Source: DATIUV01 sp049322755 (GTDB lineage: Bacteria; Pseudomonadota; Gammaproteobacteria; Burkholderiales; UBA6910). From it: DNA of 64,000 nucleotides. Below are positions 22,468-33,688 of the stretch, in pieces. The translations under genes and the position numbers were made by a program. The stretch covers positions 74,408 to 138,407 of the forward strand of contig JBMOQX010000017.1 of assembly GCA_049322755.1 (NCBI GenBank), in the 5' to 3' direction. Numbering within the stretch: the first letter of the stretch is position 1; each line of letters starts with the position of its first letter. The notes beneath the pieces were generated by a model that saw nothing but the letters and a program-made list of their open reading frames with translations, was not told the origin of the DNA and searched no databases.

Positions 22468-23769
22468 TTGGATCGTGTGCCCATCGGCGCCCTGTTCGGC
22501 GCCCTCGCAGTTCTGCTCGTCTGCTCCGCTTTCTTCTCCATCTCGGAGACCGCGATGATGGCGCTAAATCGCTATCGTCTCCGGCATCTGGCGCAGAAAG
22601 GCCAACGCGGCGCGCGCCTGGCCGCGCGGCTGCTCGCCAACACCGACAAGCTGCTAAGCGTCATTCTGCTCGGGAACAACCTGGTGAACATGGCCGCTGC
22701 CGCCCTGGTGACGGTCCTCACGATACGCCTTTACGGCGACGGCGAGCTGGCGGTCAGTCTCGCGACGCTGCTCCTGACCGTCATCGTGCTGATTTTCTGC
22801 GAGATCACCCCCAAGGTGATCGCGGCCTCGCACCCGGAGCCCATCGCGTTCACCGCCAGCTACTTGCTCACGCCGCTACTGAAAATCGTCTACCCGCTGG
22901 TGTGGGTCCTCAACCTGGCGGTGCGCGGCCTGCTCTGGCTGCTGCGGGTGCGCCAGCCCGCGGACGGACCGCCGCGCCTGAGCATGGAGGAACTGCGCAC
23001 CCTGGTGTTGGAAGCGGGCAAGTACATTCCGCAGAAACACCAGTCCATTCTGGTCAACCTGTTCGAGCTGGAGGGCATCCGCGTCGACGACGTGATGGTG
23101 CCGCGCAGTCACATCGAAGCGGTCGACCTCGACGCGCCCATGGAAAAGATCAAGGATCAGGTCTCCACGTCCTATCACACGCGGCTGCTGGTATACCGCG
23201 GGGAGTTGGACAGCATTGTCGGCATCCTGCACGCCCGGCGCGTGCTCAATCTTTTCAATGACCCCGGGACCACGTCAGACGACCTGGCCCGGGTGTCCCA
23301 AACCCCCTATTTCGTGCCCAGCGGCACCCCGTTGTTGACCCAGTTGCATCAGTTCCAGGAGAACCAGCAGCGCTTAGGGCTGGTCGTGGACGAGTACGGC
23401 GAGCTGCAGGGCCTCATCACTGTGGAAGACATCCTGGAAGAAATCGTCGGCGAGTTCACCACCCATTCGCCGGCGGCAGCGGGGGGATTCACGCGGCTCG
23501 AGGACGGCAGTTATCTGGTGGAGGGGGCAACGACCCTGCGGGAGCTCAACCGCAAGCTGGGATTCGCGCTGCCGCTGGACGGCCCGCGCACGCTTAATGG
23601 CCTGATCCTGGAGCACTTTCAGGATATTCCGGAGGCCGGCACCAGCGTCAAGATCGGGGATCAGCCCATGGAAATCGTGCAGACGCAGGATCGGGCGGTA
23701 CGCATGGTCCGGGTATTCCCGCCCTTGCCCAAGGACACCGACCGCCCGCTGGCAGACGCGGAGCACTAA
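22468..23769 (+). CDS. CNNM/CorC-family (DUF21, CBS) transporter, HlyC/YfjD-like
   Basis: 433 residues. The N-terminal DUF21 domain has four hydrophobic segments ('LFGALAVLLVCSAFFSISETAMMALNRYRL' opens it). A tandem CBS pair follows, with 'VDDVMVPRSHIEAVDLD' and 'LGLVVDEYGELQGLITVEDILEEIVGEF'. A C-terminal CorC_HlyC domain closes it. The family is linked to magnesium and cobalt efflux and resistance. A TTG start at 22468 is used. It is the gene immediately before pilC but separated from it by a promoter. Confidence 0.85.
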   Translation: MDRVPIGALFGALAVLLVCSAFFSISETAMMALNRYRLRHLAQKGQRGARLAARLLANTDKLLSVILLGNNLVNMAAAALVTVLTIRLYGDGELAVSLATLLLTVIVLIFCEITPKVIAASHPEPIAFTASYLLTPLLKIVYPLVWVLNLAVRGLLWLLRVRQPADGPPRLSMEELRTLVLEAGKYIPQKHQSILVNLFELEGIRVDDVMVPRSHIEAVDLDAPMEKIKDQVSTSYHTRLLVYRGELDSIVGILHARRVLNLFNDPGTTSDDLARVSQTPYFVPSGTPLLTQLHQFQENQQRLGLVVDEYGELQGLITVEDILEEIVGEFTTHSPAAAGGFTRLEDGSYLVEGATTLRELNRKLGFALPLDGPRTLNGLILEHFQDIPEAGTSVKIGDQPMEIVQTQDRAVRMVRVFPPLPKDTDRPLADAEH

Positions 23770-23816
23770 GCCATCTCAGGCGCAAAAGCTAAAATATTTA
23801 AAAACAAAAATTTAGG

Positions 23817-23844
23817 TTGTTTATTGAATCTCAAGTATTATGAT
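23817..23844 (+). promoter_or_regulatory. Predicted promoter of pilC
   Basis: TTGTTT (23817-23822), 16-bp spacer, TATGAT (23839-23844) in a strongly AT-rich island that contrasts with its surroundings. It leaves a 5' leader of about 110 nt before pilC. Confidence 0.5.
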
Positions 23845-23877
23845 AGGATGCTGGTCAGTTGATTAGCCAGTACGGTT

Positions 23878-23898
23878 GGCGGGCTCCACGAGCCCGCC
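23878..23898 (+). other. Hairpin in the pilC leader
   Basis: GGCGGGCT and AGCCCGCC form a perfect 8-bp stem with a 5-nt loop between the predicted promoter and pilC. No T-run follows, so it is a leader structure rather than a simple terminator. Confidence 0.4.
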
Positions 23899-23964
23899 CC
23901 GATGGCACGATGCCTGCTTGAAAGTAGCGACCTGCACCCGGTTCCGGGTCGATAGGGGGACCAC

Positions 23965-25191
23965 ATGGCAACCGCAGTAGCAACCGCAGACAAAAAGCCG
24001 AAGGATTTCGTCTTCGCGTGGGAAGGCCGGGACAAGACCGGCAAGATGATCAAGGGCGAGATGCGCGCCACCGGCGAGGCGCTCGTGAGCGCGACGTTGC
24101 GCCGGCAAGGCATCAACGTGGTCAAGGTCCGCAGGCAGCGGGCAAGGATGGGCAAGAAGATCACGGAGAAGGACATCACCCTGTTCACGCGCCAGCTGGC
24201 CACGATGATGAAATCGGGCGTCCCCCTACTTCAGGCGTTCGATATCGTTGCCCGCGGACATTCCAATCCGTCGGTGACCAAACTGCTGACCGAGATTCGC
24301 ACCGACGTGGAAACCGGAAGCGCCCTGCACACGGCGTTCCGTAAACATCCCCTTTATTTTGACCAGTTGTTCTGCAACCTGGTGGAAGCGGGCGAGGCGG
24401 CCGGTATCCTGGACAACCTGCTGGACCGGCTCGCCACCTACAAGGAAAAGATTCTCGCGATCAAGAGCAAGATCAAGTCGGCGATGTTCTACCCGCTGTC
24501 GATCATCGTGGTGGCGTTCGTCATCACCGCCGTGATCATGATCTTCGTGGTGCCCGCCTTCAAGGACCTGTTCGAGGGCTTCGGCGCTCAGCTGCCCGGC
24601 CCGACGCTGGTAGTGATTGCAATCTCGAACTTCTTCGTGGAATGGTGGTGGGCGATCTTCGGCAGCATCGGCTTCACGATCTGGTTCTTCTTCTACACCT
24701 GGAAGCGCTCCATCAAGATGCAACGCATTATGGACCGCATAATGCTGCGGCTGCCCGTGTTCGGCGATGTCATACGCAAAGCGACGATCGCGCGCTGGAG
24801 CCGCACGCTGTCGACGATGTTCGCCGCCGGCGTGCCACTTGTGGAGGCCCTGGACTCGGTGGGGGGCGCATCCGGCAACTATGTCTACTGGGATGCGACC
24901 AAATCAATCCAGAAGGAAGTTTCCACCGGTACCAGTCTGACCGTGTCGATGCAAAACGTGAGCGTTTTTCCCAGCATGGTGGTCCAGATGGTCGCCATCG
25001 GCGAGGAGTCGGGATCGCTGGATGCGATGCTGAGCAAGGTCGCCGATTTCTTCGAACGCGAAGTGGACGACGCGGTGGAGGCCCTCTCGAGTCTGATGGA
25101 ACCGATGATCATGGTGGTGCTGGGGGTGCTGATCGGCGGCCTGGTCATCGCCATGTACCTGCCGATCTTCAAGATGGGGTCGGTCGTCTAA
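23965..25191 (+). CDS. pilC: Type IV pilus inner-membrane platform protein PilC
   Basis: 408 residues with two T2SSF domains in tandem, each opening 'FTRQLATMMKSGVPLLQAFDIV' and 'WSRTLSTMFAAGVPLVEALDSV', and three membrane segments ('PLSIIVVAFVITAVIMIFVVPAF', 'WWWAIFGSIGFTIWFFFYTW', 'MIMVVLGVLIGGLVIAMYLPIF'). It links the PilB and PilT motors to pilus assembly. The N-terminus 'KDFVFAWEGRDKTGKMIKGEMRA' is typical. The ATG at 23965 follows AGGGGG. pilD follows, but the usual pilB neighbour is absent upstream. Confidence 0.95.
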   Translation: MATAVATADKKPKDFVFAWEGRDKTGKMIKGEMRATGEALVSATLRRQGINVVKVRRQRARMGKKITEKDITLFTRQLATMMKSGVPLLQAFDIVARGHSNPSVTKLLTEIRTDVETGSALHTAFRKHPLYFDQLFCNLVEAGEAAGILDNLLDRLATYKEKILAIKSKIKSAMFYPLSIIVVAFVITAVIMIFVVPAFKDLFEGFGAQLPGPTLVVIAISNFFVEWWWAIFGSIGFTIWFFFYTWKRSIKMQRIMDRIMLRLPVFGDVIRKATIARWSRTLSTMFAAGVPLVEALDSVGGASGNYVYWDATKSIQKEVSTGTSLTVSMQNVSVFPSMVVQMVAIGEESGSLDAMLSKVADFFEREVDDAVEALSSLMEPMIMVVLGVLIGGLVIAMYLPIFKMGSVV

Positions 25192-25234
25192 GGCATCCGG
25201 GCGCCCGGACCCTGCCCCGGGCGCCGATTCGTCC

Positions 25235-26095
25235 GTGTCCCTGCTCACCACGTTTCAGGCGCAGCCGCTCCTGTTCGTCGCCGTCGCGACGCTGCTGGGA
25301 CTGATCGTCGGCAGCTTCCTGAACGTCGTGATCTACCGCCTGCCGCTCATGATGGAACGGGACTGGCAGCACCAGTGCGCCGAGCTGCGCGGCGAGCCGG
25401 CCCCGGCGGTCGAGCGGTTCAACCTGCTGGTACCCCGATCGCGCTGCCCGTCCTGCGGTCACATGGTCACCGCGATCGAGAACGTTCCCGTGCTGAGCTG
25501 GCTCGCGTTGCGCGGGCGCTGTTCGGCGTGCAAATCCCGGATCAGCGCGCGCTATCCCGTGGTGGAAATCATGGCGGGTATCTTCGCCGGCTACGCCGCA
25601 TGGCATTTTGGCGCCGGCGTTGCCGCACTCGGAGCGATCTTTTTCTGCTGGGCCATGATCGCCCTCGCCTTCATCGACCTCGACACGCAGCTGCTGCCCG
25701 ACTCCATCACGCTGCCGCTGCTCTGGGCGGGCCTGCTGCTCAACCTGATGGGCACCTACGTCGACCTGCGCTCTGCCGTTGTCGGCGCCGTCGCCGGCTA
25801 CCTGGCGCTGTGGTCGGTGTACTGGCTGTTCAAGCTGGCAACCGGCAAGGAGGGCATGGGCTATGGCGATTTCAAACTCCTCGCGGCAATCGGCGCCTGG
25901 CTGGGGTGGAAGATGCTGCCGGCGGTCATCTTCCTGTCTTCCGTTGTCGGCGCCGCGGTAGGCATTGGCCTGATCCTGGCCCTGGGCCGCGATCGCAACA
26001 TCCCCATTCCTTTCGGTCCCTACTTGGCCGGCGGCGGCCTGATCGCGCTGTTCTGGGGTGAACGCCTCACCGCCGCCTATCTCGGAATCCTGTGA
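25235..26095 (+). CDS. pilD: Prepilin leader peptidase/N-methyltransferase PilD
   Basis: 286 residues, integral membrane aspartic protease that cuts type IV prepilins and methylates the new N-terminus. The zinc-binding 'CPSCGHM...CSACK' loop, the first catalytic Asp in 'FIDLDTQLLPD' and the second in 'GYGDFKLLAAIGAWLG' are visible. The start is a GTG without a clear Shine-Dalgarno. A 9-bp inverted repeat (25200-25208 with 25217-25225) lies just before it. It overlaps coaE by 4 bp. Confidence 0.95.
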   Translation: MSLLTTFQAQPLLFVAVATLLGLIVGSFLNVVIYRLPLMMERDWQHQCAELRGEPAPAVERFNLLVPRSRCPSCGHMVTAIENVPVLSWLALRGRCSACKSRISARYPVVEIMAGIFAGYAAWHFGAGVAALGAIFFCWAMIALAFIDLDTQLLPDSITLPLLWAGLLLNLMGTYVDLRSAVVGAVAGYLALWSVYWLFKLATGKEGMGYGDFKLLAAIGAWLGWKMLPAVIFLSSVVGAAVGIGLILALGRDRNIPIPFGPYLAGGGLIALFWGERLTAAYLGIL

Positions 26096-26703
26096 AGCTG
26101 CTGGTCGGTCTGACCGGCGGCATCGGCAGCGGCAAGAGCACGATTGCGGCCCGATTCAAGGAACTCGGCGCTGCCGTCGTGGATACCGACGAAATTTCCC
26201 ACCGCCTGACCGCCGCCGGCGGGGCGGCAATGCCGGCCATTGCGCAGGAGTTCGGCCCAGAGTTCCTCCGACCGGACGGTGCGCTTGACCGGGCCGTCAT
26301 GAGGCGTCGCGTGTTCTCGGACCCCGGCGCGCGGCGCAGACTGGAACGCATTTTGCACCCGCTTATCCGGCGCGAGGCCGTTGACGAAGTGAACCAGGGA
26401 AGCGGACCCTACGCGGTACTGGTGGTGCCGCTGCTCCTGGAAACCGGAGCTTATCGGGATCTGGTCCACCGGGTCCTGGTGGTGGACTGCCCGGTCGACC
26501 AGCAGATCGAGCGCACGATGCGCCGCAGCGGTCTGGTGCGCCCGGAGGTGGAGGCAATCATTGCCGCGCAGGTGACGCGCGAGGAACGGCTGGAGCGCGC
26601 CGACGATGTTGTGGACAACGGCGGTCCTCGTGGTGCGGCGCTGGCACAGGTCGACTTGCTGCACCGCCGCTATCTCGACCTTGCGGCATCGGCACGCGCC
26701 TGA
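26092..26703 (+). CDS. coaE: Dephospho-CoA kinase
   Basis: 203 residues. It phosphorylates the 3'-hydroxyl of dephospho-CoA, the last step of CoA synthesis. P-loop 'GGIGSGKST' is at residues 8-16, with 'VVDTDEISH' and 'VVPLLLETG' following. The GTG start overlaps the pilD stop (GTGA), the standard pilD-coaE arrangement. Confidence 0.95.
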   Translation: MKLLVGLTGGIGSGKSTIAARFKELGAAVVDTDEISHRLTAAGGAAMPAIAQEFGPEFLRPDGALDRAVMRRRVFSDPGARRRLERILHPLIRREAVDEVNQGSGPYAVLVVPLLLETGAYRDLVHRVLVVDCPVDQQIERTMRRSGLVRPEVEAIIAAQVTREERLERADDVVDNGGPRGAALAQVDLLHRRYLDLAASARA

Positions 26704-26715
26704 GCCGGCGCCGAA

Positions 26716-26744
26716 TTGTCATTCCCCGGTCATTCGTTCACAAT
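26716..26744 (+). promoter_or_regulatory. Weak candidate promoter before zapD
   Basis: TTGTCA (26716-26721), 17-bp spacer, CACAAT (26739-26744) in the 67-bp coaE-zapD gap. The -10 is poor. Confidence 0.3.
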
Positions 26745-26770
26745 GACGGACAAAATTTCCCGGCGCCGCA

Positions 26771-27526
26771 GTGGTTTTATACGAGTACCCCCTCAACGAA
26801 CGGATCCGGACCTTTCTTCGGCTCGAAGACCTGTTCGATCGTTCCCTCTACTTCTCGTCCAAGTTCGATAGCCTGGATCACCACGTCGCCCTGGTGACGA
26901 TCTTCGAGATCATCGACGTCGCCGGACGATCCGAACTTAAAAGCGACCTCTACCAGGAAATCGAGCGCCAACGCTCCGGTCTGGAGGCGCTGCGCGGCAA
27001 TCCGGCCGTCGCCGCCGACAGGCTTGAGGAGGTCCTGATTGCGGTGGATTCCGCGAGCCGCGGTCTCACCGGGATGTCGGGCAAGGTGGGCCAGCACATC
27101 CGCGACAACGAATGGCTGATGAGCATCAAGCAGCGCACGTCGATTCCCGGCGGCGTGTGCGAGTTCGACCTGCCTTCCTACCATTACTGGCTGAGCCAGG
27201 ATTCCGACGCCCGCCGGCGCAAGCTCTCCGAGTGGCTGGTGCCGATGCTGCCGCTGCGTGAAGCGGTGCACGTCATGCTGCGCCTGCTGCGGGAAACGGG
27301 CAAGGCGGCGCCCCAGGTGGCCCAGAACGGCGTGTTCCAGCAGATGCTGGCCGGTCGCGTCGCCCAGATGCTTTCGATCCGGATCCCCGAGGGCCTGCCG
27401 TGCGTTCCGGAAATCAGCGCCAACAAGTACGCGCTCAACATCCGCTTCATTTCCCCCGCCGTCGACCAGCGACCCAAGACCTTCGAGCACGACGTCGAGT
27501 TCGAGCTCTGTTACTACAATCTCTAG
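26771..27526 (+). CDS. zapD: Cell division protein ZapD
   Basis: 251 residues. ZapD crosslinks FtsZ filaments and stabilises the Z-ring. 'YEYPLNERIRTFLRLEDLFDR', 'DHHVALVTIFEIIDVAGRSELKSDLYQEIERQ' and 'ERQ..L' helices are the usual N-terminal alpha-helical domain, and 'GVCEFDLPSYHYWL' begins the beta domain. Located between coaE and yacG as in many proteobacteria. GTG start. Confidence 0.94.
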   Translation: MVLYEYPLNERIRTFLRLEDLFDRSLYFSSKFDSLDHHVALVTIFEIIDVAGRSELKSDLYQEIERQRSGLEALRGNPAVAADRLEEVLIAVDSASRGLTGMSGKVGQHIRDNEWLMSIKQRTSIPGGVCEFDLPSYHYWLSQDSDARRRKLSEWLVPMLPLREAVHVMLRLLRETGKAAPQVAQNGVFQQMLAGRVAQMLSIRIPEGLPCVPEISANKYALNIRFISPAVDQRPKTFEHDVEFELCYYNL

Positions 27527-27538
27527 CCTTCGCCTGCC

Positions 27539-27751
27539 GTGCCCCGACGCGACACAGACAGCGCTCCCGTGGTCAGCTGCCCGGTCTGCGGAAAAGCGGT
27601 GGTGTGGAAATCCGAGAGCCGCTTTCGGCCGTTCTGCTCCGAGCGCTGCAAGCTGATCGATCTGGGACAGTGGGCGAACGAACGGCATCGTATTCCCGGC
27701 GAGGCTGTTCCCGACGAAGGATCTGAGACGCCTGACTCGGACGTCCGCTGA
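27539..27751 (+). CDS. yacG: DNA gyrase inhibitor YacG (zinc-binding)
   Basis: 70 residues. A single zinc site is formed by four cysteines in 'SCPVCGKAV' and 'FRPFCSERCKLIDLGQWA'. YacG of E. coli binds GyrB and inhibits gyrase. The acidic tail after 'NERHRIPGE' is typical. It begins 12 bp after zapD and its stop overlaps the next ATG (TGATG). Confidence 0.93.
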   Translation: MPRRDTDSAPVVSCPVCGKAVVWKSESRFRPFCSERCKLIDLGQWANERHRIPGEAVPDEGSETPDSDVR

Positions 27752-28689
27752 TGCCGGGCGGCGAGCAGGAAGTCGCCGTTGCGGTCATCTTCCGGGACGA
27801 CGGACGCTTCTTGCTGGGGCGCCGCCCCGCCGGGAAACCCTACGCCGGCTATTGGGAGTTCCCGGGCGGCAAGGTGGAGCCCGGGGAGCCGGTCGCCGAC
27901 GCGTTGCGGCGGGAATTGCGCGAGGAGCTCGGCCTTGTGGTCGACAAAGCCTACCCCTGGCTCGCGCGCCGCTACGTCTACCCGCATGCAACGGTCAATC
28001 TGCGCTTTTTCCGCGTGACCGGGTGGCGGGGCGAGCTGCGGGATCTCGAGCATGAGGCGGTGGCCTGGCAATCGCCGGGCGCTGTCGACGTCGCCCCGCT
28101 GCTTCCCGCCAACGGCCCGATTCTCAAGGCCCTGCAACTGCCGGCGCAATACGCGATCACCAACGCCGGCGCCTACGGCACCGCCGCGTTCATGCAACGG
28201 CTGGAGCGCGCGCTGGATCACGGTGTTCGTCTGATCCAGGTACGGGAACCCGCGCTGACCAAGGCCGAACTGCAGGATTTCGCCCACGCGGTGATCGCTC
28301 GAGCCCGCCCCCACGGGGCGCAAGTTCTGGTGAATTCCGACCCGGAACTGGCACAAGGTGCGGGCGCCGACGGGGTACACCTCAGCGCGAGCCGCCTGAT
28401 GCAACTCGGGCAGAGGCCCGACCTGCCCTGGTGCTCGGCCTCGTGTCACGACGCCCGGGAACTCGATCACGCCGCCCGCATCGGGCTGGATTTCGCCGTC
28501 CTGGGGCCAGTCAGGCCCACCCAGAGCCATCCCGGCGCGTCACCTTTGGGTTGGGCGCGTTTTCGCGAGCTGGTCCAGGACTACCCCCTGCCGGTGTTCG
28601 CCATCGGCGGCATGGATTCCGGTTGCCTGGAGGAGGCCTGGCGCTGCGGCGCCCACGGCATCGCGCTCATGCGCGCCGCCTGGGGCTGA
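27751..28689 (+). CDS. Fused Nudix hydrolase (MutT-like) and ThiE-like domain protein
   Basis: 312 residues in two parts. Residues 1-130 are a MutT-type Nudix hydrolase with the Nudix box 'GGKVEPGEPVADALRREL' and 'REELGL'. Residues 135-312 resemble thiamine-phosphate synthase: 'LIQVREPALTKAELQDFA', 'VLVNSDPELAQGAGADGVHLSASRL' and 'DFAVLGPVRPTQSHPG'. The Nudix part should clean 8-oxo-dGTP from the nucleotide pool. The role of the ThiE-like part is unclear, and I know the same fusion from other proteobacteria. The gene ends 4 bp before the convergent DUF815 gene. Confidence 0.88.
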   Translation: MPGGEQEVAVAVIFRDDGRFLLGRRPAGKPYAGYWEFPGGKVEPGEPVADALRRELREELGLVVDKAYPWLARRYVYPHATVNLRFFRVTGWRGELRDLEHEAVAWQSPGAVDVAPLLPANGPILKALQLPAQYAITNAGAYGTAAFMQRLERALDHGVRLIQVREPALTKAELQDFAHAVIARARPHGAQVLVNSDPELAQGAGADGVHLSASRLMQLGQRPDLPWCSASCHDARELDHAARIGLDFAVLGPVRPTQSHPGASPLGWARFRELVQDYPLPVFAIGGMDSGCLEEAWRCGAHGIALMRAAWG

Positions 28690-28693
28690 GCGC

Positions 28694-29578
28694 TTACCGG
28701 CGGCGCCCCTTGGCAATACGTTGTCGACCAGCCCAATCGCGCGCGAATTGCCAGGCGACACGGCCGCTGCGGGAGCCCCGCAGCAGCGCCCACTGCAGCG
28801 CCTCCTGGCGGACCGCCTCGCCGCCAGGGTCCGCCTCGAGATGGCGCAACCAGTGAGCGACGATCGCCAGATATTCATCCTGGGTGAACGGATAGAACGA
28901 CACCCACAGTCCGAATCGTTCTGACAGGGAAACCTTTTCCTCCACCGTTTCCCCCGGGTGGATCTCGTCGCCCACCCGTTTCGCCTCGAGATTCTCCTGC
29001 ATGTACTCGGGCATCAGGTGGCGCCGGTTCGAAGTCGCGTACACCAGCACGTTCTCGGAAGCGGCGGCGACGGATCCGTCCAGGACCGCCTTGAGCGCCT
29101 TGTAGCCCGGCTCGTCCGCTTCGAACGACAGGTCATCGCAAAACAGCACGAAGCGCTCCGGCCGGTCGTGCACCTGATCGACGATGTCCGGCAGGTCGAG
29201 GAGATCCTGCTTTTCAACTTCGATGACCCGCAGCCCCTTGGGCGCGTACTTGTTCAGCACGCCCTTCACCAGCGAGGACTTGCCGGTGCCCCGCGCTCCC
29301 GTGAGAAGCACGTTGTTGGCGGGCGCGCCGCCCACGAACTGGTGGGTATTCTGGTCGATCAGCTGTTTCTGGCGGTCGATACCCTGCAGATCCTTGAGCG
29401 AAATCCGATGAATGTGGGTCACCGGCTGCAGGATTCCTCCCCGCGTGCCCCGCTTTCGCCATCGAAACGCAATGGATGCCTTCCAGTCCACCGGCGGCGG
29501 CGCCCCGGGCACGATCTCCTCGAGACGGCCGATCAACGCGTGGGCGCGTTCCACCAGTTCCTTGAGTTCGCGATCCAT
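28694..29578 (-). CDS. DUF815 family P-loop ATPase
   Basis: 294 residues. AAA-type ATPase with Walker A 'LLTGARGTGKSS', Walker B 'RFVLFCDDLSFE' and an arginine-rich C-terminus ('GSRSGRVAWQFARDWAGRQRIAKGRRR'). The N-terminal 90 residues contain 'GIDRQKQLIDQNTHQFVGGAPANNVLL', typical of DUF815. Cellular role unknown. The ATG at 29578 begins the recognisable domain; the longer open frame upstream overlaps argJ. Usual neighbour of argJ and the Nudix gene in betaproteobacteria, so a local function is hard to infer. Confidence 0.85.
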   Translation of the reverse strand: MDRELKELVERAHALIGRLEEIVPGAPPPVDWKASIAFRWRKRGTRGGILQPVTHIHRISLKDLQGIDRQKQLIDQNTHQFVGGAPANNVLLTGARGTGKSSLVKGVLNKYAPKGLRVIEVEKQDLLDLPDIVDQVHDRPERFVLFCDDLSFEADEPGYKALKAVLDGSVAAASENVLVYATSNRRHLMPEYMQENLEAKRVGDEIHPGETVEEKVSLSERFGLWVSFYPFTQDEYLAIVAHWLRHLEADPGGEAVRQEALQWALLRGSRSGRVAWQFARDWAGRQRIAKGRRR

Positions 29579-29598
29579 TTCGGGTGTCGATCCGCCAG

Positions 29599-30828
29599 TC
29601 AGGTCCGGTACTCGGCGTTGATGCGCACGTAATCGTAGGAAAAATCGCAGGTCCAGACCGTCGCGGCCGCGCTCCCCCGGCCCAGCTCCACCCGCACCAG
29701 CACTTCGGGCTCCGCCATCACCGCCTGTCCGCGTTCCTCTGCATAGCTTGCCGCCCGTCCCCCGCGCTCCGCCACCAGCACCTCCCCGAGGTAAAGCCGT
29801 ACACCGGAAACGTCCAGATCGCCGATACCGGCGTAGCCGATCGCCGCTAGAATTCGCCCGAGATTGGGATCGGAGGCGAAAAACGCGGTCTTGACCAGGG
29901 GCGATCGCGCGATGGCATACGCGACCGTGCGGCACTCCGCCTCGTCTCGCCCGGCTTCGACACGGATCGTGATGAACTTTGTGGCACCTTCGCCATCCCG
30001 CACGATCGCCTGCGCCAGCGTGACCGCCACTTCGGCGATCGCCTCCCTCAATGCCGACGCACCCGGCGAACTGCCATCGACGATCCGCCCATTACCTGCC
30101 GTGCCGGTGGCCACCAGCACCAGCGCGTCATTCGTGGAGGTGTCGCCATCCACCGAAATGCAGTTGAACGAGCGGTCCGCCACCTGGCGGACCAGACTAT
30201 CGAGTTCCGCCCCCTCCACATCAGCGTCAGTGGCGATGAAGCCCAGCATGGTGGCCATGTTGGGATGGATCATGCCCGCACCCTTGGCGATGCCGGTAAC
30301 CGTCACCGGTCGACCATCCAGCATGATGCGCCGTGAAGCGGCCTTCGGTACCGTGTCCGTCGTCATGATCGCCCCGGCGGCCCGCGCCCAGCCCTCTGCG
30401 GTAAGCGTCCCGACGCAGGACGGCAATTCGCCCGCCAGACGCTCGACGGGCAACCGCTCCATGATCACACCGGTCGAGAAGGGGAGAACCTGCTGCGGCG
30501 TGCAGTCCAGCAATCGCGCCGCGGCCTCGCAGGTACTGCGGGCGTCAACGATGCCCGCTTCGCCAGTGCCCGCATTGGCGCACCCGGTATTGACGACCAA
30601 CGCGCGAATCTTGCGGGTGTGCGCCAGATGCTCCCGGGCAACTGTAACCGGCGCTGCGCAGAAACGGTTCTGGGTGAACACGGCAGCCACGCGGCTGCCC
30701 GGGGTCAGCTCCATCACCAGGAGATCGTCACGGCCCGCCTTGCGGATGCCCGCCTGGGCCACCCCCAGGCGCACGCCACCGACGACGTGCAGCGTACCGG
30801 GTGCTGGGGGACTCAGATTCACGGCCAT
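29599..30828 (-). CDS. argJ: Bifunctional glutamate N-acetyltransferase/ornithine acetyltransferase
   Basis: 409 residues. ArgJ recycles the acetyl group from N-acetylornithine to glutamate in arginine synthesis. The autocleavage site 'KGAGMIHPNMATMLGF' is present, with the Thr of 'MATML' as the new N-terminal nucleophile of the beta chain. 'SVDGDTSTNDALVLVATG' and the C-terminal 'DFSYDYVRINAEYRT' are diagnostic. A working ArgJ makes ArgE unnecessary, which may explain the eroded M20 fragment at 19768. It follows secA after 30 bp. Confidence 0.96.
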   Translation of the reverse strand: MAVNLSPPAPGTLHVVGGVRLGVAQAGIRKAGRDDLLVMELTPGSRVAAVFTQNRFCAAPVTVAREHLAHTRKIRALVVNTGCANAGTGEAGIVDARSTCEAAARLLDCTPQQVLPFSTGVIMERLPVERLAGELPSCVGTLTAEGWARAAGAIMTTDTVPKAASRRIMLDGRPVTVTGIAKGAGMIHPNMATMLGFIATDADVEGAELDSLVRQVADRSFNCISVDGDTSTNDALVLVATGTAGNGRIVDGSSPGASALREAIAEVAVTLAQAIVRDGEGATKFITIRVEAGRDEAECRTVAYAIARSPLVKTAFFASDPNLGRILAAIGYAGIGDLDVSGVRLYLGEVLVAERGGRAASYAEERGQAVMAEPEVLVRVELGRGSAAATVWTCDFSYDYVRINAEYRT

Positions 30829-30858
30829 CGCGGGGGACAGCGCCGGGACCGCGGCCGC

Positions 30859-33573
<2,715 letters not shown>

Positions 33574-33625
33574 CTGGAATCCCGGATCGGCGGAGCGCAA
33601 CGGACCGCCGCTGGAAAGTCAGCCC

Positions 33626-33665
33626 ATAAAAAATGACGAGGGGTGAGGTGCGATCACCTCACCCC
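33626..33665 (-). terminator. Rho-independent terminator after the M23 peptidase gene
   Basis: An 11-bp perfect stem (33640-33650 with 33655-33665, loop CGAT) is followed on the minus strand by a short spacer and a T-run (ATTTTTTA). It separates the M23 gene from secA. Confidence 0.8.
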
Positions 33666-33688
33666 CGGAAATGTCCGCATGCACCAAC

